Positions 1 to 10,579 of a stretch of 64,000 nt of DNA are shown one piece after another. This DNA comes from Eutreptiella sp. 'Long Island Sound 2002'. Taxonomy: Eukaryota > Euglenozoa > Euglenophyceae > Eutreptiales > Eutreptiaceae. The stretch covers positions 1,249,501 to 1,313,500 of the forward strand of contig OZ038388.1 in the NCBI GenBank assembly GCA_964036045.1, given 5' to 3'. The notes under the pieces are model-generated. The model was not told the DNA's origin. It did no database searches and saw only the letters and a program-made list of their open reading frames with translations. A program made the translations under genes and the position numbers. Numbering within the stretch: the first letter of the stretch is position 1; the number at the start of each line of letters is the position of its first letter.

Positions 1-1349
1 CGCTCAATACCTTCGGCCTTCAGGTACAACAGCCGTCGGAGTTCTTGCGTGTCATGCTCAGACAAGGGCATGTTATTAGCAGCAGGCCGTGCCAGAGCAT
101 CAGTACTCCGGGCCACGGGTTCACCTGTGTGCACAGGCTGCATGTGTAGCACTGGTTTCCCAACAGAGGAAGCGGGTTCAGAGGTTGACTCTAGATCTAC
201 CTCCTCTAGCAACAGCTGGGCCAGGAAAGCACTATGTTTTAGGTCAACACAGCTGGGATCCACAGAGGGAATAGTGCTGGCGATCTCAGACAGTTGGTCG
301 TCAGCATCCTCTTTTACAGCTGCAGGTTCCAGATAGTCATCAGGAGACTCACACCCTGTAAGTGTGGCAGATAGGTGCTCAGGAGATCGATTTTTGAGAT
401 CATAAAGGGTCAGGCCACGATTTTCGGCCATGACCTCTTTTAGTAGCACCTGGTCCAGGTCACACAGGGGTACAGGATTGAGAGATCCATCGATGATGGA
501 CAGGAAACTGGCCCACTCAGGGGCCTGCATAGCTGTGTCTGAGTCCTCAGGCACATAGATGGGGCCGTCGGGGAGTTGCACTCTTCCCACGGTCATTCGG
601 TCAAGCATACGGCGCCAGTAGGCATGTTCACCAGAGCAACCCCAGTCAGGGGTGCACATAACAACCCTTCCTCCCTCATAAGCGATCTTGGTCAGGACCT
701 TCGCGAGCAGGGAGAAGGGAGGGTTAGCATACGCTAGGCCCATTGCTTTCCAGAAGAAACGGAAAGCATTGTTCGTTTGTTTCGAGCAGTACAACTGCAT
801 GATGTGCTGTTGTTGGCTCGCAAACAATTCCACCTGGATCTCATCCAGGTTTACCTGAAGGGCCGCCAGTCCATTTTCGAGAACATGACGGGCCAGTTGG
901 TAATTTTCAGTACGATAGTTCGTCTTGGCTGCGTAGCGCAGCCCAGACTCTTTTCGTCCTGACAGCTCCAAAGGAACGGAGAATAGCCCACTGCCAAAGT
1001 CGCAGTGCAAAGAGTAAGGTCGCTGTAGGGACAGCATTTTAACCTGGGGGTTTCTTCTTAGAAAGTCAGTGCCAATGACAATGTCAAAGGCGTCAGTGTC
1101 CAACACCCTGCAGTGTTGAGTCACGGTTTCGTCGCCCAGACAGATGGTCACATCGACCCCCCCCAAGGAATGGATGGTGCGCCCATCCCCTACTCTTATG
1201 GCCACGGTCTTAGTCTTCTTGAAAGTTTTAAGCAGGCGCCGGGCCACTATGGAAAGTGTTGCACCGGTATCAAGCACTGCTCGAAAAACCTGATCCCCGA
1301 TTTTCACGAGGATCCAGAAACCCAAGTCCTCCTCTTCGGAGCCGCCCCC
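1..1349 (-). CDS. Pol N-terminal part (partial): retropepsin plus Dam-like domain
   Basis: This 449-codon frame is open to the window edge and lies in the same frame as the upstream gag, after its UAG. It has no ATG near its start, so it is probably made as a Gag-Pol fusion. The aspartic protease shows 'VLDTGATLSIVA' (catalytic DTG at 1271-1263) and, about 60 residues on, the Ty3-type 'IVIGTDFLRRNPQ'. Next comes a domain resembling N6-adenine methyltransferases of the phage Dam type: 'VELFAS' (about 825-808), then 'YANPPFSLLAKVLTKI' with NPPF at 725-714, then 'VVMCTPDWG' and 'YWRRMLDRM'. NPPF matches the catalytic (D/N)PP(Y/F/W) motif of such enzymes. The region from about 500 to 1 is acidic with no motif I recognise. 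RT would follow outside the window. The role of the Dam-like domain in such elements is not known to me. Confidence 0.85.
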
Positions 1350-3524
1350 CTATTCCTCATCAGGGAATTTCACATCCACTCCTGCAGCCATGAGGGACTT
1401 GGCCATCCAGGCCAAGCGCCTCTTTTTAGAATTATTCCCCTCAGGGGTAGCGTTATCCCCTTGGGGTCGCTTCTGGGGGACACCTGCGGCAGGAGCGGGT
1501 GTGGCAGCAGGAGTAGGCGTAGCAACAGGCGCTGATGAGCGCCTCTGGGGGTTAGGGGGTCCAGTCTTACCACCCCCCTTGCCACCTCCTTTACCTTTAT
1601 CCCCATTCGGGGGATTCCTGGCGGGCGTCGGGTTCTTCTGGCGCTCCGCCTCCTGACGCTTGAGTTTGTCACTCTCGCGTTTCTTGATGTGGCATTCGTC
1701 CTCATAGTGACGACGCTTGCCACAGTAACCACAGGTGATGGTACACCTGAAGTGGTCCTGATGGGTCACAGTTTTCCCATCTTTAGTATGCTGCTGACGT
1801 TTCATCTGCAGCATACAGCCACTGCGAAGATCGCAGTCAGAGGCATGACAAGGTCCCCCCTTGTCATTGACAGGTCGGCAGTAAAACAGGGGGGGGGTGC
1901 CTGCATCAGTTGGAACCTCGTTCATGGCACGTAGGTTGCCCCTCCCTTTTCCGCCTCCCTGGTTGGTGTTAGTGGGATTTTTATTCCCCTTCCCTTCGCC
2001 ACGTTCAGGGGTAGGGGTACCACCTCGTCCCAAATGTTTCTTGAGGAACTTCTCCATGTGGGAGTCGTTCTCTCTCTCAAGAGCTAGCTCAATCAAGAGA
2101 TCCACCAGTGTATCATACGAGTGGGTCCTGCTCTTCCTCTCAGAGGTTGAGCGGCAATCATCCCACGTACGCTGGGGGATCTTACTCATGAGCCACAGGT
2201 GGGGCTCAGTGGCTCCGTAGGAGCCCACATTCATCCTCGAAAATAAGTACTCCATGTCGCACACATACTCAGAAATTCGCGCAGCGGATGGAAACTCCGG
2301 GAGCATAGGTAGCTCCTCGATTTGTGTGCGTACGCTGAGGTCAGTCTCATAGACTGGGAATGTTTTCTCTAACCTCAGGAGTACCTCCGCCCAAGTAGAA
2401 CAGGTTTTCACAATCTGTTTGACCTGTTTTTGCAAAAATTTCTTTTTGCATGAGCGTTTTAGCAGTGAACATTTGGTGGCCACATCCACATGGGATTGGC
2501 CAGTCAACAAAAGGAACTCCGCAAATTCTTCTGCCCATTCTGGCAGGTTTTTAGGGTCGAACTCCGGCAGTTCCAGCTGGATGTTCGCCTGGGCAATCGG
2601 TCTGCCCATCTTCCCACCCCCCGGAGTTAGGCCTGAAGGCGACACGCCGGCAAGTGGGGCCAGGGCTGACAGCCCTCTTCTCTCACTCTCTGTGACAGGC
2701 ACGTCCTGTAGGTCCGCCATAGGCACAGTCCTGGCACGGGGGTGAAAGGGGCTGGGGCAGGTAATTTTAGGCAACAGCCTTGAGAACCTCGATCTCTGGA
2801 GATCCTCGGCCAGGGTACTCAGCCCTGGAGAGAGAGAGAGGAACTCAGGCTTGGGTAAGGGTTCTGCAATACCCAGTTTAGCCTTAATGGCCTCTGATAA
2901 GGCCGTCACATCTGGATCTTCTGATCCAGACAGGAATTTGGCCAGCAGCTCGGCCGTTTGATCCAGGGCACCGTAGGTTGGCCTTGGATGATGTTCTTCG
3001 ACTCGAGTTGGGCCCACTTCGGGAGCCCTTGGGGTTGGGTACTCAGGTCGTAGTCGTCTTGGCAGGGATGCAGTAGACGGAGGGCCTGAGTGTGAGTAGG
3101 ACCCTAGATCCGTACGTGGTCTTGACCCATGTACAGCCAGTGGTTCCTCTCCATCTTCCCCACGGATGGATTTGTAGTACTCATCGTGCATGATGTACTC
3201 ATCCATCTTCATCTTCAGCTTCTCATATTCCTCAGGTCCTTCAATGGCAGTTGAGGATGAAGCTGGGCAATTGGATCGTGATACTGAAGCAGCCACACGT
3301 CTGTGGAGGTGACTGAAGCTGTCTCCACCGTGTGCTGCTAAGGCCTCGGTGGTAAGGCCTTTATTCTTCTCCGCCCTTCTGCGTTCTGGATCTCCTTGGG
3401 ACCCAGATGCGCCACTGAGGTGATGTGGTGCTCGGTGTGGTGGTTCACTCATTGGGTGGACCACACTGCCCATTTGTACTTGGACAGTTCGGATAGGCCA
3501 GGTCCTTACACTTGGTGTGGACAT
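1350..3524 (-). CDS. Gag polyprotein of element A
   Basis: Predicted 724 residues from the ATG at 3524-3522; the frame is open further upstream but has no earlier ATG. The N-terminal third is charged and low in structure. A capsid-like middle part contains 'LPEFDPKNLPEWAEEFAEFL' and later 'ISEYVCDMEYLFSRM'. Near residue 597 is a CCHC zinc knuckle, 'CGYCGKRRHYEDEC' (CX2CX4HX4C), preceded by more cysteines and followed by basic Gly/Pro-rich sequence and a possible nuclear signal 'SKKRRLAWM'. These are hallmarks of retroelement nucleocapsids, which package the element RNA. The ORF ends in TAG followed by GGG, and pol continues in the same frame. This resembles gammaretroviral Gag-UAG-Pol readthrough, although I see no proof of suppression. 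Confidence 0.85.
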   Translation of the reverse strand: MSTPSVRTWPIRTVQVQMGSVVHPMSEPPHRAPHHLSGASGSQGDPERRRAEKNKGLTTEALAAHGGDSFSHLHRRVAASVSRSNCPASSSTAIEGPEEYEKLKMKMDEYIMHDEYYKSIRGEDGEEPLAVHGSRPRTDLGSYSHSGPPSTASLPRRLRPEYPTPRAPEVGPTRVEEHHPRPTYGALDQTAELLAKFLSGSEDPDVTALSEAIKAKLGIAEPLPKPEFLSLSPGLSTLAEDLQRSRFSRLLPKITCPSPFHPRARTVPMADLQDVPVTESERRGLSALAPLAGVSPSGLTPGGGKMGRPIAQANIQLELPEFDPKNLPEWAEEFAEFLLLTGQSHVDVATKCSLLKRSCKKKFLQKQVKQIVKTCSTWAEVLLRLEKTFPVYETDLSVRTQIEELPMLPEFPSAARISEYVCDMEYLFSRMNVGSYGATEPHLWLMSKIPQRTWDDCRSTSERKSRTHSYDTLVDLLIELALERENDSHMEKFLKKHLGRGGTPTPERGEGKGNKNPTNTNQGGGKGRGNLRAMNEVPTDAGTPPLFYCRPVNDKGGPCHASDCDLRSGCMLQMKRQQHTKDGKTVTHQDHFRCTITCGYCGKRRHYEDECHIKKRESDKLKRQEAERQKNPTPARNPPNGDKGKGGGKGGGKTGPPNPQRRSSAPVATPTPAATPAPAAGVPQKRPQGDNATPEGNNSKKRRLAWMAKSLMAAGVDVKFPDEE

Positions 3525-3592
3525 TATGGACTTTTTGTTGAGCTTTTGTTCTGCACTTCTCAGGGTCGGTTCAAAAGGTCTCAAGGGACTGT

Positions 3593-3603
3593 CTCTGCTA
3601 CCG
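3593..3603 (-). promoter_or_regulatory. Primer-binding site of element A
   Basis: The minus strand reads CGGTAGCAGAG. It matches ten of eleven bases of the sequence complementary to the 3' end of an initiator tRNA-Met of animal type (3' end CTCTGCTACCA). It lies about 70 nt before the gag ATG, where minus-strand cDNA would be primed. Element B has the perfect form at its equivalent place. Confidence 0.6.
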
Positions 3604-4331
3604 GAAAGATGTCCTTGAATTATGCCCTAGGTCTTTTGATGTATTCCTGCAAGTTGGTTTTGTAGTGGAAAACCCCAAACCAAAGCAGCAAGTAGAGCAA
3701 GGACTGAATATGGATCGAATCAATGAAATCAATGATTGGTTTTGGAATCCAGTGTAACACAGAAGGGCTGCAGATAGACAAAGCAGGTATATGAACATAG
3801 ATTCAATCACAAATGAATAATGCAAAAGGTTTTATATGAAAATTGGTCAGACTCTAGCCTCAGTGGTTGCAATAGGCACTTCATGTGCACTCTTTTGGGT
3901 GAAATGGTGCTGGTTAGGACTGAGGGGCATAGATGTCAGGACCACACAGAAAATGACTTGGCCATGCAACTGAATTCAGAAACAGTTACAAAGTAGGACC
4001 ACAATAAGTGGTAGATTCAATTGAGTATAGGGGTCTTGGGGTGGGAGACCACTTAGGCTTAACCTCCAAGGCCCACAAGCATGGAATGCCTGATTAATTT
4101 TGGTATGACCTCCATGAAGGAAGGTACCTCCGCTCAGTTGAGTGGTAGGGGTGAACTTCATGGGGGGGGCTAGGGTCACAACCCTAGTTACCTTGAGAAA
4201 GTGTACTTTAGGCCACAAAAGAGAGATAAAAACACTTAAGTTTGTCTCAGCATCAACAAAGGGTTTTAATGGGGGGCTTAGCCTGGATCAAGCCCTCCAA
4301 GAAAGACATGGCAGTGACTTTTTCTTACTCA
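3604..4331 (-). repeat. Candidate 5' LTR of element A
   Basis: This is the AT-richer stretch between the broken end of element B pol and the primer-binding site of A, about 728 bp. On the minus strand it starts TGAGTAAG, consistent with an LTR beginning in TG. A TATAAAA box lies on the minus strand at 3836-3830. The sequence next to the primer site, 'GGACATCTTTC', resembles that of element B ('GGACCTTCTTTA'). The 3' LTR lies outside the window, so identity of the pair cannot be checked and both ends are provisional. Confidence 0.5.
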
Positions 4332-7300
4332 ATCTGCCACAGTGTTGTCCTTCCCCGGGACGTACACGACGCTGAGGTCGAACTTGGCGAACGTCTCGTG
4401 CCATCGGGCCCTCCTTGCCGCCGGTCCCGAGGGGGTGTCGACGTGCTCCTTGTGCCAGCTCTGCAAGGACTGATGGTCCGTGCAAACCACCACCGGTTGC
4501 AATCCGATGTGGCCAGACCACTTCCTGAGCGCACAAACAATGGCGTACGTCTCCTTCTCCCTCGCGGTCCAGGTGCGGCGTTGGCCCTCGGCCAGGATCC
4601 GGCTCCAGAACGCCACGGGTACATGTGACCCGTCGTCTCGGATCTGCTCGAGGACTGCCCCCACAGCATAGTCTGAGGCGTCCGTCCGTAGCACGAATCC
4701 CTTGTCCGGGTCCACCAGGAATAGCCCCAGTTGCCCCAGGAGTCGCTCCTTCAGGCGGCTGAACGCATCTTCGGCCTCAGGGGTCCAAGCAAGCTTCTTC
4801 TTGCTCCCCTTCCGGCCATCGAACTTGCCCACTTGCAGCATCTTGTGCAGCGGCCCCGACAGTTCTGCATACATCCGGACATAGCCCGAATAGTAGTTGC
4901 AGAACCCCATGAAGGATCGGAGTTCGCTGATGGTCTGGGGCTTCTCCCAGTGGTGCAGGGACGCCAGCTTCCCAGGCATGGGACGGCGTTGCCCGTGACC
5001 AACCACGTGACCCGCGAACTCCACTTCCTTCACGAAGAGTGAGGCTTTGGTGGGCTTGCACACCATGTTGTGCTTGTCCACCTCGCTGAGCACTCGGCGC
5101 AGATCCTTCTCATGCGCGTCGATGAGCTCGTCCTCAGTCATGTTCTCCGTGCCGGACCCGATGATGATGTCATCCACGAAGGGATCGGCACGGTCCCGGA
5201 CAGGACCGAGTAGGTCCTCCATCATGCGCTGGAAAGCGGCGTTGCCATTCTTGGCACCCATAGGCACCACTTTCCACTGCATGGGCCCCAGCGGCGTCGA
5301 CATCGCTGTGCAGGGCCTGGAGTCCGGGTGTAGCCGCATCTGGTGGTCACCGTGTTTCAGGTCCAACACCGTGAAAATCCGCTTTTTCTGTTGCTTTTGG
5401 AGGATGGAGTCGATCAGGGGAAGCGAGTACGAGTCGTGCTCGGTCTGCTCGTTCAAACCCCTGTAATCAACCACCAACCTCCACTCGCCCTTCTCCTTCT
5501 TGGGCACGATGAAGGCTGGGCTGGCCCACTCACTGTCGGAGGGTTCGATCCATCCCCGCTCAATGAACTCGGCCAACAGCTTCTTCATGGCCTCGGCCCG
5601 ATCGCCCTGAAGTTGGTACTCCCGATGACGATAGATCTTCGGGTTCGGCTTCAGCTTGATCTTTGCTGTACCAAACCTCCCACAATCTGGAGGGTTCTTG
5701 TTGGCGACACCACTGAATAGCCGCGGATAGGCCTTGATCAGCCTCTCCTTCAGCTCGGCGACCTTCGGGTTCTCCTGGGCCTCTTCAGCCGCTTGCTTCG
5801 GTATAGATACAACCGACCGCACTGCGGTATAGGCCTCTTCTGGGTCCGATTCCGACCTCTCCTCGTCCGATATGCCGTCTTCATCGTCGTGGGGAGCTCT
5901 TCCCACCGATAATCTTCGGAAATTTGCGGCCTCGGGCTGGTGACTGTCGCTATCGGCACCCATTCTTGGAAAATCCCATGTTGGTGGGTCCGACCCAACC
6001 GGACCATCGTATTGGTCCGCGATGTGATCCATGACCCTCGCCACGAACTCGTCCTTCTCGTACTTGCCGGTGACCAACATCTTGTCATCCCACCAATGCG
6101 GAGATGTGACCATGGCCCGCCTCTTCTTGGCTGCCACACGGTCGTGCATCCCCATCCGCATGTAGTTGACGACGTCGTCGATCTCGGCGTGGGACAGGAC
6201 GTCAATGCCATCAATAGGCTGATCCGTCCCCTCCTTGGGCTCAAACATGACCTTCATGGGCACCGCCTCCACCCTACGGATGAATGCTTCATCACCCGTG
6301 GGCTGGACTTGCGCCCCATCCACCAGGAAAGCCTTGGTACCCCACGCTTGACCCGGGGAGGGCATTGATACACCCTTGGCATCGATGAACAACTCCTCCT
6401 CTGGCTCGAATGACATCTCGTTCAGGGTGATGGAGTCCAGCGTCGACTTGAGACCCTCCAGCGGACATGGGGTGGATCCTATGCCGGTTATGACCAGGAT
6501 CCCCTTCGCCCTATCCGCGATGATCTTCTCCACCGTACGTCTGGTATTGTCCAGGGAGCCATGCCAATACATGGGTCCCCACTCCTTCAAACCCCAATGC
6601 CTATGCCAGGCTGAGTCTCCTCGATGCCAATGCCTCCTACACTTCCGCAAAAGTGGGGCATCCCGGGAAGCGAAGACGTCCGTCTCGGGTGCATCGGCTC
6701 CCAGCGTCTGGATCATCCTGTCGTACACCTGCGGCGCCATTCCATACTCCGTGAGCTGAGCTCCGCGGTCTCCTCTGGACTTGGCACCCACAGCTTGCAC
6801 CGCTCGGACGATCCGATCCTCTTCCTCAGCATTCCATTGGGATGATCCGCATGCATAGTCCGTTGACAGCCATGTGAGGCATTCATCATCCTCCCGGACC
6901 AGCGTTGCACGATGGGGAAGGGCACCAATGGCGTTTGCCACCATGAAGTCATACCCCATGATCATATCCCAATCGGTAATGTCGGCCACATAGAAGTTCC
7001 CGGATAGAGTGCTTCTCTTCGCCTGATCAGGGCGGTTCAAGCGCTCATGCTCCCAGAATTCCATACTGATAGTGGCCTCATGGGTGCCACCACCCATTAT
7101 CTCTCCGTTGGCGACCTTCAGGCGGACCGGTCTCCGGCTGGGCTGCAGGAATTCCTCCTTGAACAACCCTCTCCGGACCAGGCTCACCTGGGCACCCGTA
7201 TCCACTAACACATCCACCACCTTCTCCTCTCGTCCGCACCGTACTCGCACTTTCAAGTGCAACTGCCGCTCGTCGCCATGAGGTGTATGGACGACTCTCA

Positions 7301-7604
7301 CGGTATGCAACTCTAGCACGTCCGGGTGCATCAGGACTTCGAGGGTATGGTCACGGATGGTGTAGATCTTGGGTTGGTCCTGCCCGTCCACGGGGCTCTC
7401 CGTGGTCGCTCCTTCCTTCTTGCCATGTCCCGTACCCACATGTACTTCCCTTGGCAGGGCGCTCCAGGGGTTGGGAGTGGCAAAGCTCAGTGGTTTTGGC
7501 TCTTCTGGAGCCTTCTTCGGCACCCGATGTGCCTTCACTTTCTCTGGGATTCCACTGATTTTCGGAGGAGAGACCTCCGAGGTCCCACTCCCGTGGGGGC
7601 TCCT
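4332..7604 (-). pseudogene. Pol of element B: protease, Dam-like domain, RT, RNase H; integrase missing
   Basis: One open frame of about 1,091 codons follows the in-frame TAG of gag. Domains in order: aspartic protease 'VDVLVDTGAQVSLV' with 'MIMGYDFMVANAIG'; a Dam-like domain starting 'ETDVFASRDAPLL' in which the NPPF of element A is replaced by 'MYWHGSLDN', so it is probably inactive; RT with 'WASPAFIVPKK', 'FTVLDLKHG' and 'FVDDIIIG' (FVDD instead of the usual YVDD or YLDD); RNase H with 'RTDASDYAVGAVLEQ' and 'VVYVPGKDNTVAD'. The frame ends at TGA (4331-4329), which I read as the first bases of the inserted LTR of element A. Integrase is therefore separated or lost. A possible 'LSK' in another frame just after the break leaves a small deletion as an alternative reading. 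Confidence 0.85.
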
Positions 7605-10359
7605 CTAGACTTGGCTTCCCGCAGCCCCTTCCGGCTGCGATCCGCCAGGACTTTGTCCACCACGTTGCTGGGCTTTGAGTTCCTCCAATGTCCTCAACAT
7701 GTCCTCAGCAACCTCCTCGATCGACCTCACTCGTCGGTCTTGGCCAGGTCCACCACCATAGCCTCTTCCTCCGCCTTTCCCTTGGCCTTTGCCTTGGCCT
7801 TTTCCCCCGTCTCCGCCCTTCGCCTTCCCATCGGAAATTCGCTGCTCCTTGGGCTTCTTCTCGGGGTGGGCGGCGAAGTAGGCCTTCTTGTCCGCCTCAT
7901 ACACCTTGCACTGACGATGGTCGTGTGCATGGTTGTTTCCCTTGCCATAACAGACCCAGCACCCGTCATGCTGAGACCTGTACTCTCGGAACGAGAGCGG
8001 TGGGTTCCCGATCCTCCTTGGCTCTTTGCCCCTTGGTCCCGCCCGGCTCCATCTGGACAGATCCTGCCCATTGTTCTTCACGTTGTGCGCCACAAACGCG
8101 AAGAAATGGGCCTCCTCGTGATCCTCCCGGGACCAGTGGTCTTGGCCACTTCCACTACCATCCTCCGCGGAGTTGGCCGTGTCCTCCTGGATCTCCCGAT
8201 GGTGGCGGTCTTCTCGGTGGCCTCGTTGTCCATGACCATGTCGATCCTGCACGTGGGCCTCGTTCTTCGCATTGAGCTTCAACTCCACCGTGATGTACTT
8301 CACGATCTCGTCAAGGCTCATGCGGGCGAAGATGACTTGCATCCTCAGCGGCTCCCCGCGCCTCCACTCCACGTTGTTGAGGCGCAGCAACCTTTGCCCC
8401 ATGGAGTCTCCAAACACCTCCACATACACGGCGTTCTTCAGTCCCAACATCCGGTTGGGTTCGCCCAGGTTCCTCCTGAAGAACTCCATGATACCCGCAT
8501 GGGTATCCTCCGCCGCCATAATCCTTACCGCCACGCGCTTCTTCGCCCTCTTCTTCTCCTTGTCCTCCACTCTCCTCTTCCAGTTGGCGGGGAGGACGTC
8601 CTTCAGGAGGTGGCGGATCTCGCTGGCCTCGTTCCAATCCTCCACCAGCTTGAGGCATCTGCGGTACTTCTGCAGATACCGTTCCACTCCCGGACCCGCA
8701 ACTCACCGCGGTCCAGCGGCAGCGGAATGGACCACAGGTCCTCCAGCTTCTGGTTCGGAGCGTCCACCCGCTCCTCATCCTCCAGCCACTGAAGGCAGGC
8801 CTGCTCCGTACGGATCAATCCTTCTCGGATCTGATCCCGCGGCTCCTCCTTCAGGTCCTGCGCCAGGCGGTGTGGGAATGTCCGGCATACCAACTTATCC
8901 CGCGGCGCTCCCCGCATCTCGCCGACGACCTCCTCGGCGAAGTCCTCCCAGTCCAGGATGAAGTCATCCAGGCTGGACGGGTTCCCGTCGTAATAGGGGA
9001 TTTTGATTCCCCTGAGGTCGCCAATCCTGATGGCGTCTCCGACGTCTCCAGCCACCACTCCACCAAGACGGATACCACCTGTGGCCGGGGGGTGTGAGTA
9101 CACTCCCCGTACATCCCTCTCCTCCATGGAGTGCGGTCCAGTTGGGCCTGAACCCATGGGGTTTGGAATGCGGGAAGGACTTGCTCCATCGGCCGTCCAT
9201 ATCCCCGTATTGGGGACCTTCGCCCACAGGTTTCCGCTTGGATGGCCTCGACCATGTCCGTCGGCGCTTCCCATGGTTCGCCCCTGCATGGTATGGTTCT
9301 CGATCTTCTCTTCCGCATAGACCACCATATTCGTCGTGATCGGTACATCCTTGGCGGCATGGGACATCTGTACCGTCAGGCTCCTCGGGTCCGTGGTTAC
9401 GTGCCCTTCCCGCATGGACCCAGCCGGTGCCGTGTGTTCCCCGAGCATTGTGGATTCGCTGAACATGGGAACAAACGGCAGCGCACCCGGGTCAACACGC
9501 TGAGGCGCGTATGGTGCCTCTGCAGGGCCGCCCATGGGTTTCTCCATGGCGCTCCTGAGGGTCTTAACCCGCTCCACCAGGCGAGGGGCTGTCGCTCTTC
9601 TAGCCTTTTCAGGCGTCCCGACATGTCCTCCACTAAGTGGAGGAGGCTGTCCACCACTTGCTGCTGCTTCTGCAGGGCTAGCTCCAGATTCTCCCGGTAC
9701 CGGGCCTGATCCGCTCGCAGCTCCTCCCTGTGGTTCTCCGCAGCCGACTGGTCGTCCAGGATCCCCGCGACGTCCTCCTCTAGAGCATCCTTGGCGTTGT
9801 CCAGGCGGTCAAGATGATGCACGATGGCGTCCATCCCCATCTTCGGGTACTTGCCCATGAGGAAGGACACGTGCTCGCAATGGCACGCAGCGTGCTTTCC
9901 GCCGGATTCAGCGCAACCCGCGGTTCCCGACACCTCAGACTAATCGCCCATGGGCGTATCGCCTATGGCGTCCGTCTCTGGTCCCGTGTGCCGCGGCACA
10001 GGTGCCGTCCGGGCCCTGGCTGGCCTCTCCAAGCCCTCGGCGTCGTGCTGCAGCGCGGTCTCAGGGGCCGAATGCGCCCTGGCGATTGGCGCGGGCGTCT
10101 CCGACTCCGAAGGTGGCTCGTAGGCTGTCCGATAGCCCTCGGAGTGCCCCTCGGATTCCCACAGCCTGACCGGGCTGGGGTCCGTGTCCATAGCCCCGGC
10201 GTCCCTTGCCGCGGACTTGGGTGACCCGCGCTTCCGGTAGCGCCGGGCCCGTCCTCCACTGCTGCCTGAATGGCAAGCCTCATCAGAGTCCTCCGCGGCG
10301 GAGCGGAGGTTGCATGCCTTTCGGCAGCGACGCTCACACATGGAAACCAGGTCCTCCAT
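7605..10359 (-). pseudogene. Gag of element B, with two frameshifts and an internal TAG
   Basis: Coding similarity runs through three frames. Segment 1 (10359 to about 9590) starts 'MEDLVSMCERRCRK', crosses a TAG at 9942-9940, and continues into a long coiled coil ('DQARYRENLELALQKQQQ'). Segment 2 (about 9590 to 8690) holds the capsid-like part, 'KIPYYDGNPSSLDDFILDWE'. Segment 3 (about 8690 to 7605) starts 'VERYLQKYRRCLKLVEDWNE' and carries a stretched zinc knuckle, 'CWVCYGKGNNHAHDHRQC' (CX2CX8HX4C), then Gly/Lys-rich sequence. It ends in TAG at 7607-7605, with pol continuing in the same frame. The two frame changes point to decay of this copy or to sequencing errors. The start is uncertain because the frame is open above the ATG and across the primer site. 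Confidence 0.75.
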
Positions 10360-10567
10360 GTCACGTCCTCCTCTTCCCGAATGTCGTTCTTCTCTTCGGG
10401 CTTCAACTTCCGGAGTTCGCCATGCTCTTGAACGTCTCGGTCCTTCTATGGCTCCAATCTCCGGCGTGGTCTCCACCGAGTCCACAATACGCACCCGGGG
10501 CGTAGTTGGGCAGGGCTCATAAGGGCCCAAGTCCCCGGGTCGGCGGTTGGTAGGGGCAGCAGGTAAG

Positions 10568-10579
10568 CCTCTGCTACCA
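10568..10579 (-). promoter_or_regulatory. Primer-binding site of element B
   Basis: The minus strand reads TGGTAGCAGAGG, exactly complementary to CCTCTGCTACCA, the 3' end (with CCA) of animal-type initiator tRNA-Met. It differs from the plant-type site TGGTATCAGAGC. It marks the inner edge of the 5' LTR. Confidence 0.75.

Larger units (their letters stand above)
1..4331 (-). mobile_element. Ty3-like LTR retrotransposon A (5' part)
   Basis: Reading leftward: a candidate 5' LTR (4331-3604), a primer-binding site (3603-3593), gag (3524-1350), then protease and a methyltransferase-like domain up to the left edge. RT, RNase H, integrase and the 3' LTR would lie outside the window. Apart from one TAG at 1352-1350, the gag-pol frame is open over about 3.5 kb, so the copy looks young. 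Its LTR start abuts the broken pol end of element B, which suggests A inserted into B. Assignment to the Ty3 lineage rests on the protease motifs, the CCHC Gag and the similarity of layout to B. Confidence 0.85.

Noticed and set aside
7326-8792. 488-codon plus-strand ORF opposite gag/pol of element B
   Set aside because: It lies antisense to well-supported gag and pol, with Leu/Pro/Arg-rich shadow composition.
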